A stretch of 64,000 bases of DNA from Elephas maximus indicus (taxonomy: Eukaryota > Chordata > Mammalia > Proboscidea > Elephantidae): the NCBI RefSeq assembly GCF_024166365.1, contig NC_064821.1, forward strand, positions 49,441,093 through 49,505,092, written 5' to 3'. The notes below the pieces were generated by a model. That model saw only the letters and a list, made by a program, of their open reading frames with translations, made no database searches and was not told the DNA's origin. Below are positions 29,165 through 40,405 of the stretch, in pieces (the stretch's first letter is position 1; each line of letters begins with the position of its first letter). The position numbers and the translations under genes are program-made.

Positions 29165-30960
29165 TACTGGTCTTTTTAAAAAAGCTTTTTATTAAAGTAC
29201 GGCATTCGTATAGAAAAGTACACATAAATGTACAAATAAATTTTCACAATTGGACACACCTCAGCAACCAGCACCCATATCAAGAGACAGAACATTCCAG
29301 GATTCAGAACACTCCTAGGGTTATCTTGTACTTCTTATATGCGTTTACCTAATGATTTGTGAGAATGAACATCTTTCCATATACATTTCTTCTTTGGGGA
29401 TGTGCCCATTTTTCTACTGGATTATCTTTCTTTCATTAATTTACATAACATGGATATGAAAACTTCGTAATTATGTTATAAATATTATCTCTTATCTCCT
29501 GACTTTAAATTAAGGATGTTGTCACAAATAAATTACTGTTTTTTAATGGCCTTTCTTGTCCTCTGAGTATTCTGAGTTTCGTGTACCATGAAGGCAGATC
29601 CTACCCACCCCAAGATTTATAAAAATATACGTCTTTGTATTCTAACACTTTCATAAATTTTTTTTTACATTTAGCTCTTTAAGCTATCTGCAACTTTTTG
29701 TTTATGCTACGGAGTAGGGGTCTTTTATTTTCTTTCAAAAGGATAGCCAATTGTCCTATCACCATCTACTACCTAAACAGCTCATCCTTTATTCATTGAT
29801 CTAACATGCTACCTTTATTGTAAGTCAAATTCCCAGACTCAAGTCTGTTTCATCGATCATATTCTAGTCCTAAGCCGTTATCTCACTATTTTAAATAAGT
29901 TTATGGCTAGTGTATTTTGATAACTGATAAGGACTTGCATTTTTTCTTATTTTTTTATTGTGGTGAAATATACATAACATTAAAATTTACCATTTTAACC
30001 ATTTTCGAGTGTACGATTCAGTGGCATTAAGTACATTCATAATGTTGTATAACCATCACTACTAAGTTTCCAAAACTTCTTTATTATCCCAAACGGAAAC
30101 TCTATACCCATTAAACAGGAACTCCCTGTTATCCTCACCCCGGTAAACTTAATTCTACTTTTTGAGTTTATAAATTTGTCCATTCTAGGTACCTCATATA
30201 AGTGAAATCATACAATATTTGTCTTTTTTGTGTCTGGCTTATCGCACTTGGCATATCTCCAAGATTCTTCCATGTTGTAGCACGTATTGGAACTTCACGC
30301 CTTGTATGACTGCATAATATCCCACTGTATGTATACACCACATTTTGTTTATCTATTCATCTGCTGATGGACACTTGGATTATTTCCACCTTTTGGCTAA
30401 TGTGAATAGTGCTATTATAAATATCGGTAAGACTTGCCTTTTATTACTGTTCTTTTTTTTTTTTTCAAAAAATTCTTGGCTAGTCTTGTGCATTTTTCTT
30501 CTAGATAAATTTGAGAATTAGCTTTTCAAGGTCATTATAAATTCAGTTGAAATTTTGACAGGGATTACATGAATTTAGAGACTAATGAGAAAATCTATGT
30601 TTGCAATTTGAATCTTCCTATCAAGGAATATATCTCTCCATTTATCTAGGTCTTCTTTTATGATCTTCAGTTTTTTTTTTTAAAGTATGGTTTTATTCAC
30701 ATAGGTCATGAATATTGGCTATTCCTGGACGTTCTGTATTTTTTGTTAATATTGAAAATGAGGTTCTTTTGTTATTACAACTTCTAGCTGATCATTGCTT
30801 ATGCAGAGAAAAGCTACTGATTTTGGTGTGTTGATACTGTATACATTTACCTTAACATTTACGGCATTTAAGTTTTTCCATTTATAAAAATTAAATTTAT
30901 ATTCCTTCCAGGAAACACATTTTGTTTAATATTAGGTATAACCATTTATCAAAACTAAAA
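29165..30960 (-). mobile_element. Old L1 (L1M type), minus orientation
   Basis: Inverted L1 3' UTR and ORF2 3' part in the LZIC 5' UTR intron. It is interrupted by a separate L1 tail at 29942-30425; words near both sides (GGACTTGCATTTT and AGACTTGCCTTTT) look like that insertion's target duplication. Confidence 0.75.
29942..30425 (-). mobile_element. Younger L1 3' end nested in old L1
   Basis: Inverted L1 3' UTR: 'GTGGTGAAATATACATAAC', 'AAACGGAAACTCTATACCC', 'CTGCTGATGGACACTTGG'. Confidence 0.8.
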
Positions 30961-31059
30961 TCCTAGGATAACTTATAAAAAGCATTTTATATATTTTTAC
31001 ACATAAAGAAATCATTACTAGATGATTTGATATGATTTAGTATGAGATATCAGGTTTGA

Positions 31060-33088
31060 AAAAATATATATATAGAAGAATAGATTTGACTCATTGAACA
31101 CTAGTGACCAAAGACCAGATGAGTTGTGGAATGACATCAAGAATATCACACATGAAGAAAGCAAGAGGTCATTGAAAAGACAGGAAAGAAAGAAAAGACC
31201 AAGATGGATGTCAGAGAAGACTCTGAAACTTGCTCTCGAACATCGGGCAGCTAAAGCAAAAGGAAGAATTGATGAAGTAAAAGAACTGAACAGAAGATTT
31301 CAAAGGGCGTCTCAAGAAGACAAAGTATTATAATGACATGTGCAAAGAACTGGAGATGGAAAACCAAAAGGGAAGAACACGCTCGGCATTTCTCAAGCTG
31401 AAAGAACTGAAGAAAAAATTCAAGCCTCGAGTTGCAAAAGTGAAGGATTCTATGGCAGAAAATATTAAAGGACGCAGGAAGCATCAAAAGAAGATGGAAG
31501 GAATACACAGAGTCATTACACCCAAAAGAATTAGTCGATGTTCGACCATTTCAAGAGGTGGCATATGATCAGGAACCGATGGTACTGACGGAAGAAGTCC
31601 AAGCTGCTCTGAAGCCACTGGCGAAAAACAAGGCTCCAGGAATTGATGGAATATCAATTGAGATGTTTCAACAAAGAGATGCAGCGCTGGAGGTGCTCAC
31701 TCGTCTATGCTAAGAAATATGGAAGACAGCTTCATGGCCAACTGACTGGAAGAGATCCATATTTATGCCTATTCCCAAGAAATACGATCCAACCGAATGT
31801 GGAAATTGTAGAACAATATCATTAATATCACATGCAAGCAAAATTTTGCTGAAGATCATTCAAAAATGGCTGCAGCAGTGATATCGACAGGGAACTGCCA
31901 GAAATTCAGGCCAGTTTCAGAAGAGGACGTGGAACCAGGGATATCATTGCTGATGTCAGATGGATCCTGGCTGAAAGCAGAGAATACCAGAAAGATGTTT
32001 ACCTGTGTTTTATTGACTATGCAAAGGCATTTGACTGTGTGGATCATAACAAACTATGGATAACGTTGCAAAGAATGGGAATTCCAGAACACTTAATTGT
32101 GCTCATAAGGAACCTTTTCATAGATCAAGAGGCAGTTGTTCGGACAGAACAAGGGAATACTGATTGGTTTTAAGTCAGGAAAGGCGTGCTTCAGAGTTGT
32201 AATCTTTCATCATACCTATTCAATCTGTATGCTGAGCAAAAAATCCGAGAAGCTGGATTATATGAAGAAGAATGGGGTATCAGGATTGGAGGAAGACTCA
32301 TTAACAACCTGCATTATGATACAACCTTGCTTGCTGAAAGTGAAGAGGACTTGAAGCACTTACTAATGAAGGTCAAAGACCACAGCCTTCAGTATGGACT
32401 GCACCTCAACATAAAGAAAACAAAAATCCTCACAAGTGGACCAGTGAGCAACATCATGATAAATGGAGAACAGATTGAAGTTGTCAAGGATTTCATTTTA
32501 CTTGGATCCAGTCAACAGCCAGGGAATTAGCAGTCAAGAAATCAAAAGACGCGTTGCATTGGGCAAATCTGCTGCAAAGGACCTCTTCAAAGTGTTGAAG
32601 AGCAAAGATGTCACCTTGAAGACTAAGGTGTGCCTGACCCAAGCCATGGTATTTTCAATCACATCATATGCATGTGAAAGCTGGACAATGATAAGGAAGA
32701 CTGAAGAAGAATTGACACCTTTGAATTGTGGTGTTGGCAAAGAATATTGAATATACCATGGCCTGCCAAAAGAACGAACAAATCTGTCTTGGAAGAAGTA
32801 CAACCAGAATGCTCCTTAGAATCAAGGATGGCAAGACTGCGTCTTACACACTTTGGACATGTTGTCAGGAGGGATCAGTCCCTGGAGAAGGACATCATGC
32901 CTGGCAAAGTACAAGGTTGTGGAAAAGAGGAAGACCCTCAACAAGGTGGATTGACACAGTGGCTGCAACAACGAGCTCAAGTATAACAACGATTGTAAGG
33001 ATGGCACAGGACTGGGCAGTGTTTCGTTCTGTTGTGCATAAGGTTGCTATGAGTTGGAACCGACTCGACGGCACCTAACAACAACAAC
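31060..33088 (+). mobile_element. Bov-B-like RTE LINE, 2 kb, 5'-truncated and decayed
   Basis: Retrotransposon of the RTE/Bov-B clade in the LZIC 5' UTR intron. Reading pieces: post-endonuclease region (31094-31568), reverse transcriptase start with KNKAPGIDGISIEMF (31625-31670), the polymerase region (32186-32530) and C-terminal region (32726-33078), in several frames with stops. The YADD catalytic box is damaged: at about 32314-32322 the reading is Y-D-T. It ends with the family tail GGAACCGACTCGACGGCACC and (CAA)n. Flanking ATCAGGTTTGA (31049-31059) and ATCTGGTTTGA (33089-33099) form a 10/11 target duplication. It shares its tail with the AfroSINEs, which fits its family being their mobilising partner. 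Confidence 0.93.
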
Positions 33089-33099
33089 ATCTGGTTTGA

Positions 33100-33435
33100 T
33101 ATGAAAAGGTTTCCTCACATTGTATTCAAAATAGAATGCAATTAAGTGAAAATTTATTTTTTACTACCCTACCTTTTAAAATCAGCTTACATCATCATCA
33201 TTTTATGATATGTAAATATAAACAGGCTTCAGAAGTATAATTTATGATAGCTGCATTTTGTATATAATAGTTGGGTGGGTTTCTCCTGGAAATTCACATT
33301 TACGTTTTTATTTGTTATCCTTTGAATTTTCAGGTAAGAGTCGCGGGAAACCCAAAATGAAAGTACAAGTGTCTTTTTAGGCCTAATTTCCTACAGTCCA
33401 ACGACACTGGGAATACTTGTTATTTGAGAACAAGC
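33100..33435. other. Single-copy intronic DNA
   Basis: AT-rich, nothing recognised. Confidence 0.4.
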
Positions 33436-33655
33436 CATGCATTTGTTCATCCTTCCTGTCTGAGCCTGTATTTTTTGTACTTATCAAGCCAGGTCATCTA
33501 TTCTTTGAGCTCTAGCTCAAGTGTTACCTTCTCCATAGTACCTTCCTTGCTTCTCTCCCAATCACTAGGTTGTGAGCTTAAGAGTAGGGATTTTGCCTTT
33601 TCTTTATGCCCCAGCACCTAGTACCATGCTGGGCAGATTGGTAAACAAATAATGA
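33436..33655 (+). mobile_element. L2 LINE 3' end
   Basis: 'GTTGTGAGCTTAAGAGTAGGG' context at 33569, 'GCCCCAGCACCTAGTACCAT', 'ACAAATAATGAGAG' follow the L2 terminus. Confidence 0.8.
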
Positions 33656-33689
33656 GAGTTAATTGCTTCTTCCTCTGCATTCCACATCT

Positions 33690-33860
33690 TATTCTCTATT
33701 TAGCACTTATTTCTGCCTTGAATTAATATGCGGATTTCATTTTCCCACATTCGTCTGTCTTCTCCAGACTGTAAACTCTGAGAGTAGAAAACAGGTCTGA
33801 TTCCTCTCTCAGCCTCTTCAGCACCTAATAGAGAATAGGTATTTGATAAGTGGATAAAGT
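33690..33860 (+). mobile_element. Second L2 3' end
   Basis: 'CTCCAGACTGTAAACTCTGA' at 33762 and 'CAGCACCTAATAGAGAATAGG' at 33819. Adjacent to, but separate from, the previous L2. Confidence 0.75.
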
Positions 33861-34105
33861 ATATAAAGGCTTAATGTATTTTAAGGGGGTAGAGCTATTC
33901 TGAATAAATTTCAGGGAATATGGGGGCACTTTCAAAGGCATAAGCTGGTGCTATATTATTTCAGATTTATCCCTGAAAGATTAACTCGCTGGCACCACCT
34001 AGCATTCAATAAAGGTGGTGCACCTTTTACCAAAACTACAGGAACAGTTTGGTAAACTCCAGATCAAACACTAATCTGGAGTGGAAGGCGCTCATTTATG
34101 CTTAC

Positions 34106-34130
34106 CTGCTTCTGCGTACTTTTAATTCTG
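34106..34130 (-). other. LZIC: LZIC 5' UTR exon end, candidate donor
   Basis: Minus-strand AGCAG|GTAAGCAT (donor GT at 34105-34104) is a strong splice site below the promoter. A second strong donor, CTCAG|GTAGGC, ends a shorter candidate first exon at 34842. One or both may be used as alternative first exons; the exon's 5' limit is not visible. Confidence 0.45.
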
Positions 34131-34841
34131 CACGGTGCTGACTAGTTCCAAATTGCATAAACCTTCAATTCTTGCAGTTCCAAGGGTTATATATTTGAGA
34201 AAAGCGACGTTGTTCATCAGGACTACGAGAGGCTCAAAGTTCAAACCATGTGGGGGTGGAGTTGGCTGGAAAAGGGGAAACCATTCAACAAGTAGTTTTA
34301 TTTGTCATAATCTCCACTTGAGCTGCCTGAAATTGAAACACACACCTCTCCTCTTCCCAGGAAGACAAAATGGGGGCGGGTGTGGGTGGGGGGAGAAACC
34401 CGTTTTCTCCCTCGATGGTGCCTCCAGCAGCCTGAGGTCTTTTCCTAGCGACCCCAAGAGTGTCATTGAGGGAAACTCCGCACGCAGTGACGCCTTGAAG
34501 GAAGTTGTCAAACTCAGAAGCGGAAAAGGCAAGGGCAGAAAGCACACCTTTTTCCGGACTGGAATCGAGCACCGTTTGGATTTAGCCCATCTGGACTAGG
34601 AGCTCCGACCACAACCCCCGAATCCTATCTTCCGATGGAACCTGAGGCTACCGGACTTCCCGCGGCAGCTGGGATCGACCAGGCCCCGGTAGCTGCCAGC
34701 CTTTGCCGTGAACCCGCGTCGCTCAAAACTCTTCCCAGCCCTCCCGAACAATTCCTGGACAACCTACTTAGGCCCCCGGGGTCCTCTCTCCACCTACCCC
34801 AGCCCCACGGTCCCCAAGTTTGGAGCCAGGGCCCCGCCTAC

Positions 34842-34910
34842 CTGAGGGCCCAAGCCCGGAGGACACAAGCAAGAGGAGTACTTCCGGCGGATGCGCGCTC
34901 TTCCAGGCTC
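34842..34910 (-). other. LZIC: LZIC candidate first exon (non-coding)
   Basis: Ends at CTCAG|GTAGGC (34842/34841) on the minus strand. The upstream limit is a guess from the promoter motifs. Confidence 0.45.
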
Positions 34911-34929
34911 CTCGACCAATGAGGATGCG

Positions 34930-35010
34930 GCAGAAGGTGTTGCCTAAGCTGTCGTCCGAGTCGCGGGTGTTCTCCCAGCGGACTCTGGCCGGTTGGCGTA
35001 TGTGGTTTTG
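34930..35010 (+). other. NMNAT1: NMNAT1 candidate non-coding exon 1
   Basis: Plus-strand GC-rich segment ending in TGGTTTTG|GTAAGCGCC, a strong donor at 35011. The known gene has a non-coding first exon followed by a long intron, which fits the coding exon at 59722. The start is approximate. Confidence 0.6.
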
Positions 35011-35133
35011 GTAAGCGCCTTCTCCCCGAGCCCTAGAGAAACCGGGTTCCTAGGGGAGTCAGTCCGGGATTCCTTTTTGTTGCAGGTATTGGTAGTCCGA
35101 GATGGGGGAGGGGAGTCTTTGAGGGTACCCGAG

Positions 35134-35729
35134 CAGTGGCTTCACTAGGTTTGCTGTCACCCAGTGTGGTAATTCATGGTGTCACCACTACCCCCCCATG
35201 TACCGTCCCCTGTTCCAAACCATACAAAATCTTTAGTAATGTTTTTTGTACTACTGTTACTCTTAAATCGTAATTCCCATATATCACTTCTTTTCCTTTA
35301 ATTACTATTTCATTCTCAAAAAAGTTATTGTTATAGGTTCACAAATACTAATTACGACAATACCGTAGCTGAAACACCAGAAAATTTGACAAAATCAGAA
35401 ACCGTAAAAACACCGGCAGCAACCAAAACGCGCTGTATGCTGTGCAGATGAGACCGAAGCGTCACCGTAGTTGGGTAATAATGACAGCTCTGACTCTAGG
35501 GCACTAGAAGTTTCAAAAGTAAACTAGCATAGAGTTTCAGCCTTGTGAATATATTGATCCATGTGAGCTGGATTTATGGAAAGTGTTTTCGTTGTTGTGA
35601 CTAATTACTGGAATGTTTTTATAAAAAGTAATTTCTGCTGAAACTGCACAAAAATTTTATTGTCATTTTAGTGTCACCCCCTCTGACAGTGTCACCCTTC
35701 TGATCCACACCCCTCTAGTGACACCACTG
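35134..35729. mobile_element. DNA-transposon-like element with inverted ends
   Basis: About 596 bp. Left end CAGTGGCTTCACTAG and right end, inverted, CAGTGGTGTCACTAG differ at two of 15 positions; GTCACC words recur near both ends. No transposase is seen. CAGTGG ends are typical of hAT elements, but no clear 8-bp target duplication is visible (TACCCGAG against TCCCTTAA). Confidence 0.6.
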
Positions 35730-37265
35730 TCCCTTAAAAAAAAAAAAAATTTTTTTCCCTTAGGTAAGGTCACATTCCAGTTTGGGGCTAGGGCTTTTGA
35801 CTTAATTGTTTTGATCTCTGTGGAACCAAAAGCCTCAGTAAACATTGTTCTGGCCTTACAGAATGGGTGAGTCCTCCAAAAAAAAAAAAAATCCCTTTCT
35901 AGAGGCTCTTTGAGGCTGTTACCTCTCAGGCTTGGCCCAAAGAAGGGGGATCTTCCATTCTGAACCACTTCTCTTTCGTCCAAAATCAGTCTTTCCAGAG
36001 TTGTAGAAAAACTAGATCAACTTTCCCAGCAGCAATTGGTCACTCCCACCTCTTAAAAAGGAAGTAGCTAATTGTTGGACAGCTTATTTTAAAAGTTACC
36101 TAGAAATTGGGTGTAAATCATTTTTCTGCTGTTCTAAACCCATCTCCCTGAACAGTCAGTAGCCCACAGGACATCAGGATTTACAGCAAAATTGTTTCAG
36201 GGATATCGTCTTTAGTTTTATTTCAGCCTGCTGGGACAAACTTTCAAGTAAGCTTAACATTGAACTCTACAGAATGAGTTGTTTCTGTCACTTCTGTCTG
36301 ATCATAGAATTTCTTACTTATTATCATAAGTTGTTTTTCAGACTTATAATTTGGATATGAAACCACTTTTCTAGTGCACCTCAGATAAGACTGTTCACAA
36401 AATGGTTGGAATGGTCCCAGTAGCCTACCTTACAAAATGCTTTAGGTTCAAAAAATTTCCTTTGTAAAAGTAAGTGACGGTTATGTTAATGTGATTATCT
36501 TTAGTTTTTAATCTGTGAATATGTGGAAGTGCCTGTGTTTGAGTAAAATCAAACTATTGGTGACGTATAGTTAGGATCAGGGTCAAACAGAACAAAACTG
36601 GAAAATATGCTTTCTTCTTTTACTGTTTGAAGAACTTGCTGAGTAAACACTTGCTCACAATGTACTTCCCCTAACTTTGACGATGATAATACAGTGTTCC
36701 ATTCAGGCCGTTGTGCTGGTTTTAGTGTGTGCAACCTTAGAAACTGTGCAGCAAAGGCCTTACCATACACACATTGCATTTGCCCCTCTTCTTTCTCATT
36801 GACTTAATCTGATTCAGTGTTTTTATATTGAAGATGTTCTTATTTTTGGGTTCTTGTTCAGAGTTAATGGATAATGAAAAACATATTCCTAGTGCATAAG
36901 TAAGAGAAGTTCATTGGGAGTCCAGTTCTCAAACAAAAATAGCCTTCAGACAGGAGGCAGAGAAAAAACTAGAGAAAAAGGAACGATATGGTAGGTAAAT
37001 AGTCACAGGAGAGAGCATTGGGGAAAGTAACCCCAGAGCTGCGAGTCATAACTGGGAACTCAGATGCTGCTCAGCAGCTGGAAATGTTGGGGACATGTGA
37101 GCTTGGACTTGGGATGGAAGCTCCAGGGGAATGCAGGCTGTTCCAGCTAGGTAAGGGGAATGTTGGGGCAGTTGAGACTTTAGTGTCTAGCAAAAAGTAC
37201 CATGAACCAAAGGCTGTCTGAACACCTGTCTTTTAAATACCTACCAGTAGATAGCTTGTTCCATT
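35730..37265. other. NMNAT1 intron 1, single copy
   Basis: A-runs at 35735 and 35877; otherwise no gene or repeat recognised. The plus-strand frame at 37018-37221 has no family resemblance. Confidence 0.45.
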
Positions 37266-37500
37266 GTAAGTCTTGTGTAATGGGTAGGAGCATGAGAGTC
37301 AGGTATCTTAATTAGCTGTGAGATCTCAAGCAGGTTTATCAACCTCTGTAAGCCTCAGCTTCCTGATCTATAAGAATGGGATAATAGTACCTACCTCATT
37401 GGGTTGTGATAAAGATTATGTGAGTGCTTAGCACATGGCTTAGCATATAGGAAGAGCTCAGTGAATGTGGCCATTGTTATTATCATCATCATCATTATAG
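37266..37500 (+). mobile_element. MIR SINE
   Basis: 'GTGAGATCTCAAGCAGGTTTA', 'GCCTCAGCTTCCTGATCTAT' and 'TAGTACCTACCTCATTGGG' run in MIR order, ending near an ATC repeat at 37478. Confidence 0.85.
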
Positions 37501-37627
37501 TAAAATGCAAAATTGGATATATATTTACATAGAACAGGCCCATCCAAAGAGATTAGGTGAGTGTGTTGCCATTGAGTGAAGGGCATAGGAGATACAATGT
37601 GGATTCTACAAGCAGGAACCCTGAAGC

Positions 37628-37682
37628 TCCCTACCCCTCAACCATCAATTCCCTACCCCTCAACCATCAATTCCCTACCCCG
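37628..37682. repeat. 24-bp minisatellite, about 2.3 copies
   Basis: Unit CCCTACCCCTCAACCATCAATT-like; two identical copies and a partial third. Confidence 0.88.
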
Positions 37683-37689
37683 CTCACAC

Positions 37690-37975
37690 CTTCAGCTCAG
37701 TCAGCTACTGATCTGCCTTCTGTCGTTGTAGACTAGATTACTTTTTCTAGAATTTCATATAAATGAAATCATGCAGTATGTACTCTTGTGTCTGGCCTCC
37801 TTCACTCAAAGTAGTGTCTGTGAGGTTTATCCACGTTGTTTGTATCAGTAGCTTTCTTTGTATTTTTGAGTATTATTCCATTGTATGATGTATCACAATT
37901 TGCTTATTTATTCATCTGTTGATTAACATTTGAGTTGTTGCCAGTTTCTGGCTATTATGTATAAAGCCAAATTGT
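37690..37975 (-). mobile_element. L1 3' UTR fragment
   Basis: 'TAGAATTTCATATAAATGAAA' context at 37749 and 'TTGATTAACATTTGAGTTGTT' match inverted L1 3' UTR; followed by an A-run. Confidence 0.75.
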
Positions 37976-38033
37976 TAAAAAAAAAAAAAAAATTCTTTTT
38001 CTACCATTTTTTTTTAACCTTTCCTCTTAATTT

Positions 38034-38208
38034 GGAAACCCTGGTGGCATAGTGGTTAAGTGGTACGGCCACTAACCAAGAAGAGGTCAGCAGTTCAAAT
38101 CCACCAGGCGCTCCTTGGAAACTCCGTGGGGCAGTTCTCCTCTGCCCTGTAGGGTCACTGTGAGTCAGGATCAACTCGACGGCAGTGGGTTTGGTTGGTT
38201 TTGGTGGG
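38034..38208 (+). mobile_element. AfroSINE (short form) with target duplication
   Basis: Perfect 12-bp duplication TCCTCTTAATTT at 38022-38033 and 38209-38220. Confidence 0.95.
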
Positions 38209-38390
38209 TCCTCTTAATTTATACCTGAAATCCTTTCTCTGCAGTCTCCTTGGAACTTTCCTCTATCAGTTATTCACTTTCTTATTGCTTTTGTGGCTTC
38301 CTAATGGTGCTTTCCCCTCAGTCTACCAACGTTTAAATTCTTTTCTCTTAAAGTAAACCAAATAAATAACCTTCCCTAAACCGTGATAGG

Positions 38391-38530
38391 AAACCCTGGT
38401 GGTATAGTGGTTAAGAGCTGTGGCTGCTAACCAAAAGGTCGGCAGTTCAAATCCACTAGGCACTCCTTGGAAACCATATGGAGCAGTTCTACTCTGTCTT
38501 CAGGGTTACCATGAGTTGAAATTGACTCTA
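38391..38530 (+). mobile_element. AfroSINE abutting an RTE fragment
   Basis: Short form ending 'GACTCTACGGCAACA'. It joins directly to RTE sequence in the opposite orientation. Confidence 0.88.
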
Positions 38531-38810
38531 CGGCAACAGATTTGCCCAATGCAATATGTCGTTTGATTTCTTGACTGGCGCTTCCATGGATGTTGATTGT
38601 GGATCCAAGTAAAATGAAATCCTTGATAACTTCAATTTTTCTCATTTATTATGATGTTGCTTATTGGTGCAGTTGTGAGGATTTTGTTTTCTTTATGCTG
38701 AGGTGCAATCCATACTGAAGGCTGTAGTCTTTAATCGTCATCATTAAGTGTTTCAAGTCCTTCTCACTTTCAGCAAGCAAGGTTGTGTCATCTGCATATC
38801 TAACAGACAT
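38531..38810 (-). mobile_element. Bov-B-like RTE internal fragment
   Basis: Reverse complement of about 32310-32560 of the larger copy, including ILLGSTINIHGSASQEIK at 38550-38605 on the minus strand. It lacks the RTE 3' tail. Confidence 0.85.
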
Positions 38811-39470
38811 CCCAAATTTAACATCTCTATAAGCTGAACTCCTGATCTTCTCTAAAGCTGCTACATGGCTGTCTTTCCTTAATTAAAGGTAGCCCTTCTT
38901 TTATTTATTTAGGCCAAAAACTGTGGAGTTAACCATGACTTCCCTTTCTTTCACAACCCATATTCTGTCCATCAGCAAATCACGTAAACTCTACCTTCAC
39001 AGTATATCCAGAGTCTAATACCTTCTCACCACTTCTGCTGCTGCCACTCTGGCCTAAACTGTCATCAGCTCTCACCTGAATTATTGCAGTGACCTCTTAC
39101 CCAGTGTCCTTGCTTTCACCCTTGTTTCCCACTGTAGTCAGTTCTCAACTTCAGTGACTAGAGTGATCCTTTTAAAATAGATCATGTCACTCTGCTCAAA
39201 ACCTTGTAGTGGTTCCCTGTTACCTCTCTGACTCATCTCCCGGTACTCTCTCCATCACTTGCTGTGCTCCAGCCATTCTGGCCTTCCTGCTTCTCCAGGA
39301 ACATGACAGGCACGCTCCTGCCTCAGGACCTTTGCACTGTTTGCTTAGAAATCTCATTCCTCAGGTATCTGCGTAGCTTACTCTCTTGCCTCTTTCAATT
39401 CTTTGCTCAAATGTCACTCACTAAGACTTTTCCTTGACCACCCTATTTTAAAATTCTACCACTCTCTGTC

Positions 39471-40114
39471 TGGGGTCTTGAACACTAGCAAGTGGGCATC
39501 TAAGATACATCAATTGGTCTCAGCCCACCTGGAGCAAAGGAGAATGAAGAATACCAAAGACACAAGGTAATTATGAGCTCAAGAGACAGAAAGGGCCACT
39601 TAAACCAGAGACTACATCAGCCTGAGACCAGAACTAGATGGTGCCTGGCTATAACCAGTGACTGCCCTGACAGGGAACCCAACAGAGAACCCCTGAGGGA
39701 GCAGGAGAGCAGTTAAAAAACCAGGCTTAATGGTCTGACTGAGACTAGAAGGACCCCGGGGGTCATGGTCCCCAGACCTTCTGTTAGCCCAAGATAGGAA
39801 CTGTTCCCAAAGCCAACAGGCAGGGATTAGACTGGACTATGGAATAGAAAATGATACTGGTGAAGAGTGAGCTTCTTGGATCAAGTAGACACATGAGACT
39901 ATGTGGGCAGCTCCTGTCTGGAGGGGAGATGAGAGGGCAGAAGGGGTCAGAAGCTGGCAGAATAGACATGAAAATAGAGAGTGGAGAGAAGGAGTGTGCT
40001 GTCTAGGGGGAGAGCAACTAGGGGTATAGCAAGGTGTATATAAGTTTTTGTATGAGAGACTGACTTGATTTGTAAACTTTCACTTAAAGCACAACAAAAG
40101 TAAATACAATAAAA
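39471..40114 (+). mobile_element. 5'-truncated L1 3' UTR with 20-bp target duplication
   Basis: Elephant-type L1 3' UTR ending in an A-rich tail. AAATTCTACCACTCTCTGTC (39451-39470) and AAATTCTACCACTCTCTATC (40115-40134) differ at one base. Confidence 0.95.
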
Positions 40115-40201
40115 AAATTCTACCACTCTCTATCCTTTTTCCCTGCTGTGTTTGTCTCATTAGCACTTATGGTTATTTACTATTTCATATAATATGCTTG
40201 G

Positions 40202-40405
40202 CATCCCTGGGTGGCACAGACAGTTAAGCACTCATCTACTGACCAAAAGGTTGGTGGTTCAAATCTACCCAGAGGCACCTCAGAAGAAGGGCCTGGCAAT
40301 CTACTGACAGATCACAGCCATTGAAAACGCAGTGGAACACAGTTCTACTCTGACACAGTCAGGTTTGCTTAAGTTGAAATTGACTCAACGGCAACTTTTT
40401 TTTAA
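40202..40405 (+). mobile_element. AfroSINE (long form), diverged
   Basis: Head 'CATCCCTGGGTGGCACAG', B-box region 'GGTTGGTGGTTCAAATC', tail 'GACTCAACGGCAAC'. Inserted in the L2. Confidence 0.86.

Larger units (their letters stand above)
34370..35100. promoter_or_regulatory. Bidirectional CpG-rich promoter of LZIC and NMNAT1
   Basis: The only sustained GC- and CpG-rich stretch near both genes. It holds an ETS-type box ACTTCCGGCGG (34881-34891), a CCAAT box (34916-34920) and GC-rich words, with no TATA box seen. LZIC donors lie on its minus side and an NMNAT1 donor on its plus side (35010). The small open frames inside are chance frames in GC-rich DNA. Transcription starts are inferred, not seen. 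Confidence 0.8.

Noticed and set aside
34135..34599. 154-codon plus-strand frame in the GC-rich promoter
   Set aside because: GC-rich DNA gives long chance frames; it overlaps frames on the other strand and shows no family features.
36549..36779. 76-codon minus-strand frame in NMNAT1 intron 1
   Set aside because: Short, no family resemblance, and no splice or promoter support.
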